64,000 bases of DNA, from contig CM046839.1 of NCBI GenBank assembly GCA_025618425.1, forward strand, positions 3,509,008 to 3,573,007. Reading direction: 5' to 3'. Shown here piece after piece: positions 1-12,278 of the stretch. Position numbers and translations under genes: made by a program. Each line of letters opens with the position of its first letter. Position 1 is the first letter of the stretch. The notes under the pieces are model-generated. The model saw only the letters and a list, made by a program, of their open reading frames with translations, made no database searches and had not been told where the DNA came from. This DNA comes from Heliocidaris tuberculata (Eukaryota; Echinodermata; Echinoidea; Camarodonta; Echinometridae).

Positions 1-1571
1 TGCATGAAAACATTCTCATCACCCTTAACCAATCACTTTGCCCGTAAATAAACTTTAAAGCAAACTCTGAGGGTATTTCTTTCCACTGCTCGTCATCTCA
101 TAACAACCAGAATTCGATAACATTTCATTTTAATCAAGTTTCCCTGCCCCTACAATATAATATCTCAAGCCACTTTTCTTATTGCATCATAATACCTCAT
201 ATCGTATGCACAGTGAATTGACATGACACTTCGCTGTCCATACAATGTGCCATATCTCTGAATGGTAAATATGGTATGCTTTCTCACAAAGTATGTATAG
301 TGAAATGCAATATTTTGAAGGCCATTTTACATGTTAGCATGTGGCATATTCAACCAGGAGTCTCCGCTGAGCATACAAGTAGCTGCTTTTGATATTCATA
401 TTGAATGATTTCATTATAAATAAATAATCCTTTGTGATAATCATTGTTTGTCACAACTTTTCCATAGCAAATTCTTTTGCTAACTGCCAGGTTAAAAAAA
501 GTTCAACAAACTGACATTGCTCAGTGAAATCTCCTGATTATTCTATTCCCTCTGATGATTATACAGGAGAACCCAAACTTTGCTCTCAAATATTGACACA
601 AAGAAACATTATGGGAACGATCACAACAGTGTACTCCCATCTTGTATTATGAAAACACATGGATGGACCCATTCATAAATGAATGTAGAAACAAACATAT
701 ATATGCATTCACTCTTCCTCACGTCTTCACTTAGCATAGCGCACAAAGCAGGTCAGAGTAAGGATAAAGTCCATGTACATTTTGATTACGGTACGCAGGT
801 GTTGCCAACTCCTAGCGTTTCCAATGCTTCCAATATCAACAAAAGACTTCGTAAACATGGAAATATGTTTCATAGATCTGCCTCAATGTGTACGTGCGTA
901 ATACAGTTTTATGGCATGAAAACAAAATGAACAGACGCTAGATAACCACACTTGTAAATCTTTCGGTTTAATAAATTTCTTCTATTAAAAAAGTTTCCAT
1001 CTAATTTTGCCTTATTGATAGTGTCTTATCTTTTCAAGCATATGCATTGTAGGACTGCATGAACATCATATTTGTAGTACCAATTTTCAACATACAAGAA
1101 GGTCCAGTAAATTTACAGTTCTAATCATCACTTTTTGTATTCCTGTCTCACAGACTATTGGGACTAATTAGGGATTAATCTAAATTTAGCATGAATGAAG
1201 AAGTAAGGAAAAGATCAATATGACAATTACTAGTGGCAATGGTTCCACTTTTGCGTCCATTATTAACACAGAAAATTAGGTTTCTTCCCTGATAAATCCA
1301 AAATGAAAACATAGAAAAAACATTCCAGACATAACACCACATTCTCTATAATCTTCATACTTCCTCCAAAGAGAGCACACGATAAGGTTACCATAGTAAC
1401 CAAATGGCATGATACATACAACCATACAGAAACGAGAAGATGTCTAGGGGAGAAAAACTTTGTGCTTGTTTGTTCATTTTTATGATAAAAATATGTAAGA
1501 ATAAAAATTGGGGCAAATCAAGAACTGTATCTTGAGGGTCACTCCTCTAAGACATCCTCTCTCATCTTATT
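1..1571. other. AT-rich sequence, no gene seen
   Basis: No convincing exon, RNA gene or structured repeat was recognised. If the minus-strand gene starting at 22721 extends leftward, this stretch is intronic or downstream of it. Short open frames here do not resemble protein. Confidence 0.5.
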
Positions 1572-1580
1572 TCTCTCTCT

Positions 1581-1629
<49 letters not shown>
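1572..1629. repeat. (CT)n microsatellite
   Basis: About 58 bp of nearly pure CT dinucleotide, with one interruption near its start. It makes a homopurine/homopyrimidine tract. Confidence 0.97.
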
Positions 1630-1631
<2 letters not shown>

Positions 1632-1860
1632 AACTATTGATAAAGCTCATAATTTCATAATGCAAAGAGGGAAACACGCACTTGACTTCACCTGTCTGTC
1701 TGTGATTATACAAGGACCAGCGGATGAGGGGAACTCTCTCCATCTACTCTTTACCCCCAACACAAATCAAATAGCGTAAACAAGACAGCCTGCATGGCAA
1801 AGTGGGTCATCGCCTGCACGAAAGGTCACACTTGTTTGTGTGCTGGCCAATATACATTCA

Positions 1861-2260
1861 TAGTTTGCAGGCACAAACCTTAGTTAGTTGAAATGTGTAA
1901 CAGAGTGTCTGGAATATAAGACTAACATAGGCCCTGTGCCAAAGCTGCTGCAGGAGGAACATGGGATAGGCTTCTCTCAAGACACAAGATTTTCTAATAA
2001 AGTGTCAAATTAGGGTCTGTGCTTGGAGATTAATACAGGCAGGCAATGAATAGTTTGCAGTCACAAACCATTTTCAGTTCGGCCTAACACAGGATCTGAA
2101 CTCTGAATTGGAAGACTATTGACTGTACCCCATAGGCCCTGTACTGCAACTGCTCCTGCCACATTAAAGATGTTGGGAAGCTGGGTTTAGCTTTCCTCAA
2201 GACATATTTTGTTCAAATATGAAATTAGAGTACGAGCTTACAGACTAGTCAGTAAAGTAG
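1861..2260. repeat. Diverged tandem duplication, period about 190 bp
   Basis: Two adjacent related units begin at 1861 and 2051 with TAGTTTGCAG(G/T)CACAAACC. Both then carry TAGGCCCTGT, a TCTCAAGACA/CCTCAAGACA block and an AAATTAG block in the same order. The copies have many substitutions and small indels, so the duplication is old. Confidence 0.75.
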
Positions 2261-3814
2261 CTGGAATCTAATAGTCTGTTCCAGTCATACTCCCTGATGG
2301 AAACTCACTGCCAATAACAATGTGACAATCAGTATACAATATTTCATAATGGAGTAAAATTCTAAAAAAGGGTGACATAGAAAAAAATGACCTATTTGAC
2401 AGAGATAATGTCTTGTTCCTTTTTTATCATTTATTCTTGTTAAATACTGTATAAGCCAATATTTTCTTGTACACATATTTTGCGCAGGTGAGGAGGATGT
2501 CCAGACATTTGCACGAGTTTTTTTTTTTTTTTTGTGCGTGATAATTAACATAGCCTACTTACAATACATGTACATGTTCAAACAAGAACTTTCAGCTCAC
2601 TTTACCTTGTTGTTCAGTTTGTGACCCAACAATTCACAAAATTTGTGAAAATAAAATCCTTGCAAATATAACGGCTTATACAGTATGTGATGATATAGGA
2701 CTGGTAATTACTAAGTGAAGTGAAAGAGCTCTACAGACTCGTCACTCATCTGCATTTCCCATCTCTTACGACAACACATGCTCTCAGCAGGAGATAAAAT
2801 TTTTAAAAAAGAGAAAGAAATTGATGTCATACATCCCTGCTGCCAAGCTGAAAGTGGATTGCTCTACCAGATCCACAAGCTCACAAATCTCAGTCCAGGC
2901 TCAGCCAAATGCATGCAGCAGACCTAGGCATAGCAATACACATGAAACAGCTACAGAGGTGAAAGCAGATGAGTTTTGCCTTAAATATCGATCTGATTCA
3001 CTACAAATAGCTCAACTGCGTTTTTCCCCTGGTCTCAGAAATAGAATACTGCAGCACAGTAGACAGTCATAAATGTTCAACATGTATAAACAATGAAACA
3101 TCCTGTACATCAAAATTTATGCAGTCACTGTGCATGCTGCCTGAAGACAGGACTCAATATTAACTTTTTATGGTCTGGAGTGACATTTTGGGGTTATGTG
3201 TGGAATAAACCCCCTGTATAACATTCTGGAAAAATTGGAGAATTCCAACTACAATTTGGGGGTTTCTTTTGTAACAGACCTCGTTTTATGTTGAGTCCTG
3301 CTGAAGAGATTACATGTACCTTGAGAGTACCTTGAAAATTAAAAGGAGTATCAGGCATCACTTCTTATGAGAATTTGAAAACTCAATAAAGAATCATGGT
3401 TGACTCCTCTTGTAAACATTATTTAATAAAAGGATGTTAAAAACTATGCACTTCCCTCTAACAAGCTTCTTAAAATATTTCTTTAAACAAATTTTCCTTC
3501 CGCGTAAAAATGCCCCAAGGAGGTATATAAGGAAGTGATGGCACAGGAAGTCGATTATAATTCAGTGATATAAGAATAAGTCCTAAGGGAACAAACTGTT
3601 ATTTTGTTTCAGGTTCATGTATCTGTTTAGAATGGCTCCAACTAGTAAATTAACATTACATCTGTTCAAGTAACACCTGTTTAATGTTTTATGACCCTTC
3701 GATGAATGTCTCACTTTCACTAGTTCTTTCTCCATTCATCTTTATTATTACAATGGAGGACAATGGCATACTTACAGAAAATATTCTCCCAGAACTCAGA
3801 GATTTATAATAATA

Positions 3815-3965
3815 TTCTGGATTTATACAGCCACTAATACATCCACGATGTCTCTAAGCGCTTTACAGACGTATTATTACCCCGGTCATCGGATTCAACG
3901 CTTGCCCACACACAATGTATGCACCTTCTCCACTCCTTGGGGAGATGCAGATGCTCACCTATTCA
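3815..3965 (-). mobile_element. Probable SINE 3' tail
   Basis: Read on the minus strand it contains CCGGGGTAATAATACGTCTG, AAAGCGCTTAGAGACATCG and then a GTATTAG...TATAAAT ending with ATTATTATAA. This word order is the sort of 3' tail shared by many dispersed SINEs in marine invertebrates. No tRNA-like head was identified, so the copy is 5'-truncated or diverged. Family assignment is from recollection and needs a repeat-library search. Confidence 0.45.
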
Positions 3966-5133
3966 AAAGTGGAAATCCATTGAGTCTTTGTAGATAATTC
4001 TGTAGCTACATGGTATTAAAAAGTAGTTTTAAAGCTTTTTTAGTGTGCGTGAACACAGTAAAATAAAAATTTTTGTGAAAGAGAGGATTGGGTTAGGCAT
4101 TATTTGAAATTCCCAAATATCAGAATTAGCAGCCTATTTTATGATCCTGAGGCAAACCTCTTAACATAAGACGAAAGTGGCAAAAGGCCCTTGAAAAAAT
4201 GTTCATCTGATTTGTCAAGATGTCTTCTGATTACTAAATTATGTAATCAAAACATTATTTCCAAACAATGAAAGATTACAGCCTACATCAACTCCTAACT
4301 CTGTTAAAGGTAATGCACATTTGTTGGTAAAAATTGAAAGGTCCCCAAATAGATTTTAATGATTTTCTATTTTGTTTACATCAATCAAGCAGAATACCAT
4401 CCCAAGTTACTTGTTATGTGGAATGCCTAAATTTAAGAAAGATTTCTTCTTTTAATGTTTTGGGTTGATTTTTGGATGTATCGTTCACTAATAATTTGCT
4501 TTTAAAAATCTAAGATAAAATTGCTTTAAAGAACTATGTCAGCCTATGTATAGATAAATATAAAATTAACAAAAACTTGGAATTTCAAAACAAGTGTATC
4601 TAAAGGAGAAAACAGATTTGTCCCATGAGACATAAATCCAATCTATATTGTCCTCATTTTAACTTTCAAATCTAATTGAAGATGACTGATTACTGATTCA
4701 ATCTTACACCACTATGATGCACCAAGGAAAATACAGTTTTTACTAAAATAAATTCCTGTGTCTAAACACCATGTATGGCCTTTAAACCATTTCCTTTATA
4801 AAGGGGGAAAATAACCCATCCTGCCTGTAAGCTAGGCTAATTGAGAGCATGTTGAGCTTACCAATTAATTCTGGAGTAAAGTATAGCAGCTCAAGGGGAT
4901 CTCTAGATTTCTAGCAAAACATCATTTGCACAAATACGGACTCCACTTCGTCTTGAAGGACATTACTCCTGATTAAAAGGAAGCGTTTTGAAAAAAACAA
5001 ATAACAGTGCCTCGTCTGTTGCTTGCAGACTGGCATTTGTAATGGAGTATTATTTCAGGGAAAGTGTTCTGAATTTGAAGTGAACTTGAAATCAATACAA
5101 CTACATGTACATTGAGGAGCCTGTCTGAATATT

Positions 5134-5235
5134 GAGAGGGAGAGGCCCAAAGAGAGAGGGATTGGGAGATGGAGGGAGGGAGGGAGAGAAAAAGAGAGAG
5201 AGAGTGTGTGTGTGAGAAAGAAAGAAAGATAAAAA
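5134..5235. repeat. GA-rich purine tract
   Basis: About 100 bp of GAGA/GGGA/GAAA repeats with a short (GT)n at 5205-5213. The complementary strand is pyrimidine-rich, so translations of it are spurious. Confidence 0.9.
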
Positions 5236-7699
5236 GACAAGATGGAAGCAATTATTTGCCTTCACCTTTGAGTTTATAATTGATTTGTTTGTGACATGAA
5301 AATGCTTCCAACATGTACTTGTAATTCAAGCTGTTGTACTATTTACTATTTTGGGTGCTGTTGGGAGGAAACACATTAATCAAAATAGTTTGAAATTTTT
5401 AGCCAATACAAACAAAAATCTAGTGATGTAAATTTCTCAAATATGACAACCAAAAAAAAAGGCATTTAAAAAAAAACGATCTAGGAAAAAAATATTATTT
5501 TTCTTTGATACAGTAAAATGATTTTTTTTTTTTTTTTTTTTGCTGAATCTTTCCAATAGATAAATCACAGTTCAAGATTTTTCCACAATTTGTTTCAGTA
5601 ATTTTATTTTTAATCAAAAAGGTAAAATAGTAGCAACTGCGCCTTTAAGTTTGACAATCTATTCAATCTATACATGTAAAACTTTGAACACTTCTTACAC
5701 AGACACGTAGTTCTTACATAATGTCTGATATAATGTGAAAGGTACTAGAGGACAAGTTTAAGGCTAATATACATGTATGTAAATGTACTTGTGGCTTGAT
5801 ATGAATTCAAATTATCCTACATAGATGAATCTACAGTAGATGTAAAGTAATCATTCCATACCAAATAACTCACATGCCATGAAATACTGAATTTGGCTAA
5901 AATCTACAATCATATCCTATCAACATGTCTTATGAAGTCTGTGGACATTCATGAGTGCGCAGAATCCAGACCTCGCAAGCACCCTCTCGGATGTGTTCTA
6001 GACTAGTGTCAACACACTGTCAAGTTGAAGTGATGGTCGGCCAACCAATTAATTCTGACTGATTACTGTGTTTACTTTCTCATTAATCACGCTCCTAAAT
6101 ATGATACCTCTGCATCTGACACAGAAGTACATTAACAGCGATCAGAAGTGAGGCAAGGTTAGAAAGCTAAGTTACATGTACATAGTCTGATCACAAGAAC
6201 TAAGAAGAGAAAGTCCAAAGAGAAATAGATTAGAGGGCGTGAAGAAAACAAGCCGATTTTACTGACATCCCCCAAGTAAGGAAAATGTACTCATGATTTC
6301 TGGTAAGAATTCAAATTACCCAGTGAGAAATATCTGTTTGAACATAAAGTAAAGATACAAATCACAAGAAATAAATCCCAGAAATATAGTAGGGACTTTG
6401 TAAAATTCTGCATATTTTCAGTAAGACCAAGGTAATTTCTTTTTTTCGGGGGAAGGGGGAGATTCAAAGCAAATTATGACAGCGAGTCAGAGACTGCTCT
6501 GAGTTTTTGCTCAGGGAGCATGTATTCTATTGTGGATAAACTGGATGAGCTTAGTGAAATATCAGAAAAATTCTGTTTCTAGAGTAGGGTATAACTACAA
6601 AATAATTATTATTGACATCTTTCAAAGTCGAGATCTTCTGAAAACTATGGGTCCTGTAGTAACTATCAACATCATCCTCCAATGTGTGGCTATACTGACT
6701 GGTCTTTCCTACCATTAGAAAGTTGAGCAGTGAAGCCTGATACATCCATTGCAGATAGTATTCTCAGCCCTCCGCTCAAATAATACGAGTTCAAGGTCAG
6801 TCAGGAAGATACAATACAATTGTTACCAAAAGATAGATCACTACAGCTGCTTTCCAAGACTGTACCCTGATGCCATATACATGTATGCCAGTATAATATG
6901 ACGGCTTTGTTTTTTTCTCTCCAACATCTTTACAATGTGCATGTACAGAGGCTATAAAATCATATTCCAGAGAAACCCCCTAAAAATTAAGTTTGCAGTG
7001 CTTATACAGCAGTGTTAGGGGTTATACAATGTAGTGTCACTCTTATTTGTGGGCAAATTGTTTTGAAATGCTGGAACTTTTGAAAATGCATGTTTTAAGA
7101 GAAGGTTGAGTTCTGGGAAAGGTAAAAAAATAATTTGTGAGCTTTCTCATTCTTTTTATGTTTGTTTGGAAGATTATCATAGTAGAAATGGCCCCTGAAA
7201 AGGATTGCTCTTCAAATGCCCTCACATTCAATATATGACAAGAAACAGCTGAAATATTTTAGCCGAACATTTGTGTGTAGTCCCATATACCCATTTCTGT
7301 GTGCAGTGGATGTGACTTTCAGCAGGATTGAGTCAATTTCTTATCATTTTGGTGATTCCAAAACCTTACAGCATACACTAATTCTTCTGTGCTATATAAT
7401 CAACATTTCCCAATTGCTTTGAGAAAGTTTCTTTCACAATATAATCTCATGACCAGAACTCAACTTTATCTTTAAAAAAACCAATCCACAAGGTTATGAG
7501 AGACAGGATCACTAACAAATGTACATGTATGCTCTCAGACAGTTTACCATTTTGATATTCCATGTACTCCTCTGGCAAATAAAATTCATAATGAAGATTA
7601 ACATTACTTTTCACTTGCTTAATGTTGATCATTTTGCATAAAAATTTAAAGGATTTCAATTCTTTTCAATTCTCTGGTAGAGAATACATGTAGGTTATT

Positions 7700-8545
7700 A
7701 AAGTGAATACCAATCTTCTCTGATAACAAGTGGGTTAGTAGTGGATACTAAGCTTTTCTTGTAGCAAGTGGAATATTATGGGTAGTATACATGGCAGAAA
7801 GCGGGTTAAAGTATGGACCAATATCCTCTGGTAATGAATGAGTAATAGTGAATTCCAATCTTCACTGATAGCCAGAGGGTTAAAGTGGGGACCGATATCC
7901 TCTAATAGTAAATGGGCAAAGGGGATTCTCTCAGAGCAAGGGGGTTAAAGTTGGGACCGATATCCTCAGGTTGTTAATCATGGGTAAAGTGGAATAACAA
8001 TCTTCTCTGAGAGCAAGAGGGTTAAAGTGGAGTCTGATTTCTTCTGGTATTGAATGGTTAAAGAGGGATACCAATCGATCCCCTCTGCATCTGATAGTAA
8101 GAGGGCTAAAGTGGGGACCAATATCCTTTGGTAGTGGATGGGCAAAGGGGATTCTCTGAGAGCAAGATGGTTAAAGTAGGGACTGATTTCTTCTGGTGGT
8201 GAATGGTTAAAGGGGGATACCAATCCCCTCTGTATCTGATAGTAAGAGGGCTAAAGTGGGGACCAATATCCTTTGGTAGTGAATGGGCAAAGGGGATTCT
8301 CTGAGAGCAAGATGGTTAAAGTAGGGACCGATTTCTTCTGGTAGTGAATGGTTAAAGGGGGATACCAATCCCCTCTGCATCTGATAGTAAGATAGTTAAA
8401 GTACATGTAGGGACTGATATCATCTGGTAGAGGGTAAAAATCTAAAAGTGGATATCAATCCCCTCTGCTAGCAAGAAGGTTAATGTACATTGTAAGGGCA
8501 GGTATCCTCTGGCATTGAATGGATAAAAGTGGACACATAGGAAGA
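7700..8545. repeat. 145-bp higher-order minisatellite (main block)
   Basis: Tandem units of roughly 70-75 bp pair into a 145-bp higher-order unit. The anchor G(A/A)(G/T)(G/A)G(C/T)TAAAGT occurs at 8101, 8246 and 8391, exactly 145 bp apart, and each unit carries GATATCCTCTGGTAGTGAAT and CCAATCCCCTCTG(C/T)ATCTGA variants. Units at the left edge (7711-7960) are more diverged, those at 8101-8390 nearly identical. That gradient is typical of recent homogenisation in the array centre. The array probably lies inside an intron. Confidence 0.9.
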
Positions 8546-8552
8546 GGATTCA

Positions 8553-8736
8553 GGGCTGGTAACATTTGTCTGATAACAATAACGGTAACAAGATTTTGCA
8601 TTAAAGGTACACCCTAGAGCTGCCCTACTATTAACAGAGACATAAGCATACTCACACATACTCACCATATAGTAGGGTGTACCTTTAATTGCAAATCTCG
8701 TTATCTTTATTATTATCAGACAAATGTGACCAGCCC
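8553..8736. mobile_element. Foldback MITE, CGATAACG-arm family, copy 1
   Basis: The ends are inverted copies: GGGCTGGTAACATTTGTCTG at the left matches the complement of the right end with a single change near the terminus. The arms continue through a GATAACAATAACG-like block and TTAAAGGTACACCCTA, about 60 bp each. The loop contains GAGCTGCCCTACTATTAACA. The element has landed inside the minisatellite, splitting the main block from the 8750-8860 remnant. Related copies are at 40960 and 59973. It is non-autonomous; the superfamily is unknown. Confidence 0.85.
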
Positions 8737-8749
8737 AGCCCTTAAGGAG

Positions 8750-8860
8750 TGGGGTATGATATCCTCCGGTAGTGAATTGGTAAATGAGATACTCGGGTAG
8801 AATGTGGGTTAAAGTGACTTGGATTGATATCCTCTGGTAGTGAGCATGCCCTTGACCTTG
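8750..8860. repeat. Minisatellite remnant right of the MITE
   Basis: GATATCCTC(C/T)GGTAGTGA occurs twice (8758 and 8829 regions) together with GGGTTAAAGTGACTTGGATT, the same words as the array at 7700-8545. It is the part of the array beyond the inserted foldback element. Confidence 0.8.
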
Positions 8861-9159
8861 AATTACTGTGGGGTGGATCTGGTATCAGGCCCTGCCTGGG
8901 AAACGTCTGACGATACAATTATCCAATCATGGGAATAGTTTGGTCATCATTTAACTGCTCAGTCCAACACCACACTATACATGTACATCATGTATTCTGT
9001 TTCTGTTTAGAAAGATTTGTGTAGCGCTAAAGCTGTGTGGGTATGTTCTTTTTATCCTTAACACATCATTTATCCATATGTTAAAGGCACTTCCTTGTAT
9101 TTAAAGGGAAATCCATGTGTACCTTTAAAACAAACATCCAGATTATTTAATATTTTCCC

Positions 9160-9525
9160 AATAGCTGAAAATTTGTAGGTCAACACCACCAAGTTTCAGA
9201 ATCAAATAACTGCATAAGCAATAATACTTATCAATAGTCATAAACCGTTCTTGTGTAGCATATAACACATTATGATATAACATCCCTATGCGTTTCCAAA
9301 AGGTTTTGGATATTATTACCCTGGCTTTAGCTCCAGCTGCCATAATCAGCGCACAGTGCATTTCAAGGGATAAATCCTGCCAGGTATCCATTTAACACCT
9401 GGGTGGAGAGTGGCAAATGTGGATTAATGCCTTGCCAAAAGACGCAAGTGCCGGGCAGAGATTCGAACCCTCAACACTTGCATTGAGAGTCAAGTGAATG
9501 AACCACTACACCACGACACCTCCAC
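9160..9525 (-). mobile_element. tRNA-derived SINE, minus strand
   Basis: Read on the minus strand, the element begins near 9525 with a tRNA-like head: an A-box-like TGGTGTAGTGG and, about 50 bp on, a perfect B-box GGTTCGAATC (near 9462). The body follows with TTTTGGCAAGGCATTAATCC and CCACTCTCCACCCAGGTG, words typical of dispersed invertebrate SINEs. The head is only tRNA-like: it has no intact cloverleaf and is not called as a tRNA gene. The 3' limit is approximate. It has the same orientation as the gene at 22613-22721. Confidence 0.8.
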
Positions 9526-9556
9526 TCATAGGCCTACATACAGTTTGTACCCTTAA

Positions 9557-9906
9557 AGTGTACTAGTCACCTGAAAAATAATTTGTGTACAACTATAATG
9601 TGTAAAATTAACTTCAAAACAATTTACCTGACCTTCTATAGGTTAACTGTTACGGATTATGAATAAAATAAAGGAAAACATAAAATCCCCTTGTGCAGAA
9701 CCCAACTCCAACTTAGGTTCCGCGCGAGCCATAATGTGTGTGAGTACAAGTTGCAGTCATGTTTATTTAGAGTGCATTTAAAGTTGCAATATCTCTTTAT
9801 ATAATTCACATTTGAAGCTCATACATATACATGTACTTTGAATATAGTACAACGACATGGAACCCATAACATACAGAGCAAAATATTTTTTGGTGATTGG
9901 TACCCT
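9557..9906. mobile_element. TTAA-flanked MITE, family T1, copy A
   Basis: It is flanked by TTAA at 9553-9556 and 9907-9910. The termini are inverted: AGTGTACTAGTCACC at the left and, at the right, GGTGATTGGTACCCT. The interior carries GGTTCCGCGCGAGCC and AAAGTTGCAATATCTCTTTA. All of these recur in copy B at 28522-28888 in the opposite orientation. TTAA duplications are the hallmark of piggyBac-type transposition; no transposase frame is present, so it is non-autonomous. Confidence 0.87.
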
Positions 9907-10220
9907 TTAACTCCTGTAAAGTTCCCAGTGCCTGTAGTCCATTGACCATGATACTGTATAGTGCTTATTAATTACATCTACATATAGACTAGTTAATGAA
10001 TAATTAAATACCATCATAAACTTCAATGGCTATCTCTGTGTGCTGATGTTATCAATACTAACTTGTTAAATAATTTAATCATAATCCACAGGGATTAATA
10101 CAGATTTTAAGCTATGCATATTTGAAGAGCATGATTGATTAATAATCTAACAAGGACTTAAGCCTCAATCACACATGGAACTACAAACTGCCTTTAAAAA
10201 GTTGCTGCAGCAAAATAAAA

Positions 10221-10380
10221 TACTGTAAAACCATAAATTTTGGCGAGCATGAAACTTCCACCAATTTAGCGAGGGGTCGAGATTTGTAAAAGTTTCATGC
10301 CATGAAATAATAAAATCACAATTGAAACAACAAAAAAATTATAGCCATTAGCGAAGATTTCTTGCTGCAAAATTGGCTGT
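10221..10380. repeat. Dispersed repeat fragment (GCGAG/CATGAAACTT type)
   Basis: The stretch TACTGTAAAACCATAAATTT leads into GGCGAGCATGAAACTT and later AAGTTTCATGCC, a partial inverted pair. Similar TACTGTAAA...GCGAG elements are abundant in marine invertebrate genomes. No clean ends were found. Confidence 0.4.
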
Positions 10381-11232
10381 CATTAACATTTCTAATTTTC
10401 CAGTAATTTAAGCATAGAGCACTTCATACATATATTTCTGCATAGAATACAAATATATAAGAGCACGCTTTGAGGCCTTTGTTGCAGCCAGCTTATTCTT
10501 TTTATCCAATCTGTACACATGACATGGTTTTTATTCTGTAGTTTACTGCATGTGGCATACATGTAAGTGAACGAGCCTTTAAACACTCAAAACGAATGCA
10601 GTAAAAACTAGAGGGGCCGTCAAAGGCGGCAGACCCACGCCTTGGCGGTGCTACAGAGTAGTTGCAATACTATACTATGGGGTCAAAACTGAAATCTACA
10701 TTGGGTGATTTCACGCTCGGTGTTGGTGTTTGTGGTTAGTGTTTATTTTGCCGCGAAATCATGATCTAACACCGACTATGAGATGAGAAAAAAATTAGTC
10801 GGTGTTAGGTGTTGACCTCTGATTTTCTGACGTAGTTCCAGTTGCCGGTGTTTAATTTTTGTCAGATGTTGTCTGCTGAACCGAGCTCGGCAGCCGGTGT
10901 TTAATTTCATGTACAAAATTCCGTTCACTAACACTATACCCTAGGGATTAAGAAATTTTCATTTCACGTTCAGTGTTGGTGCTGGTGTTGCTACTTGTAT
11001 GCTAGATACGGGAAATTTGGGGGATTAGCCGTGAGAAATAAAGTCAGTAGGCATCATTGGAAGTGTAATTTTACAGGTGTTATGAGGTAGTATGTTCATA
11101 TAGGTCTGAAATTAAATCTAGGCCAACATTTAGTCCAACGTTCGATCTAGAGCACACGGAAAGGAACTAGATCTACCTTTGCTTTTTAAAGGGGCGGAAT
11201 GAGTGAATAAAAAATCCTACCTAGTTTTTTTT

Positions 11233-11862
11233 CCAGATAGATTTGATGAATATGATGTTCGATATTCCGTAGTAAAAGACCCAGAGAATCCACATTATTA
11301 ACTAGGATGATTTCTATTAAAATCAACAATCACAATGCAAAAGTAATGAAACTTCACGGCTAATCTGAGCCGATGCCCGAAATTTGGCCGTTTGCCATGT
11401 ACGCGCTGGGCCGTCCGATCCGGCGTCTAGCTGCATTAGCTACCGCAGCATTTTCTGCTGCAAGTGAGAAACTCGAGAGAAATTAAATCTAAACTTACTG
11501 TTCCTATCAATACTATCCATTTCTGTGAAGTTTCTTACCGGTCTCTTTCCAGATAGATTTGATAAATATGATGTTCGATATTCCGTAGTAAAAGACCCAG
11601 AGAATCCACATTATTAACTAGGATGAGTTCTAAATCAACAATCACAATGCAAAAGTAATGAAACTTCACGGCTAATCTGAGCTGATGCCCGAAATGTGGC
11701 CGTTAGCCATGTACGCGCTGGGCCGTCCGATCCGGCGTCTAGCTGCATATTGGCTACCGCAGCATTTTCTGCTGCAAGTGAGAAACTCGAGAGAAATTAA
11801 ATCTAAACTTACTGTTCCTATCAATACTATCCATTTCTGTGAAGTTTCTTACCGGTCTCTAG
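11233..11862. repeat. 316-bp tandem duplication
   Basis: Two head-to-tail copies begin at 11233 and 11549 with CCAGATAGATTTGAT(G/A)AATA and end with TTCTTACCGGTCTCT. They differ by few substitutions and short indels (for example TTAGCTACC versus TATTGGCTACC). The high identity suggests the duplication is recent relative to the surroundings. Short frames inside it are not protein-like. Confidence 0.93.
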
Positions 11863-12228
11863 ATCAAATAAGGATTGCTTTTAGAATCACCGGACTACTT
11901 GGGCAATTTTACGATATTCTAGACTAATAAATCAGTAGTTAAAAACATTTTTTTCTTCTTCGTTGAGAATGGTGCTGACGCCATTACCAGTGTTAAGCTA
12001 TCGATGCGCTTTGTTGGGATATCGGTATCGGCTCCTTAAATCTGATACGTGCGAAACGGTGATCTTTACATATACTATACTACAGAGTCAAAACTAGAAA
12101 GTCTCACAGAATTTGCAGGGATCAACCAATCATCACCAAAATTTAATCGATTCTTTCCTGTCACTATCCAAACAATCCCTGAAAATTTGGTGCAAATCCG
12201 TTCACCCGTTCTCTAGTTATCTTGTACA

Positions 12229-12278
12229 CAAACAAACAAACAAACAAACAAACAAACCACAAACAAACAAACAAACAT
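12229..12278. repeat. (ACAA)n microsatellite
   Basis: Repeated ACAA/CAAA tetranucleotide with one interruption, in the tail of the composite element. A position just before the GGCGTGGGTAA end is usual for RTE-like tails. Confidence 0.95.

Larger units (their letters stand above)
2261..7690. other. AT-rich intron-like sequence
   Basis: No gene was recognised. It holds a SINE-tail-like segment (3815-3965), a GA-rich tract (5134-5235), a T20 run (5522-5541) and scattered ACATGTA words. Open frames on both strands are short and of biased, non-protein composition. Confidence 0.5.

Noticed and set aside
7978..8223. 81-codon proline/serine-rich minus frame
   Set aside because: Translation of the 145-bp minisatellite.
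7700..8545. CRISPR-like array
   Set aside because: Tandem units abut without unique spacers and the context is eukaryotic.
9143..9391. 82-codon minus-strand frame
   Set aside because: It is the SINE body read in one frame.
9430..9525. Functional tRNA gene on the minus strand
   Set aside because: A- and B-box words are present but the acceptor and anticodon arms do not fold; the downstream body identifies a SINE.
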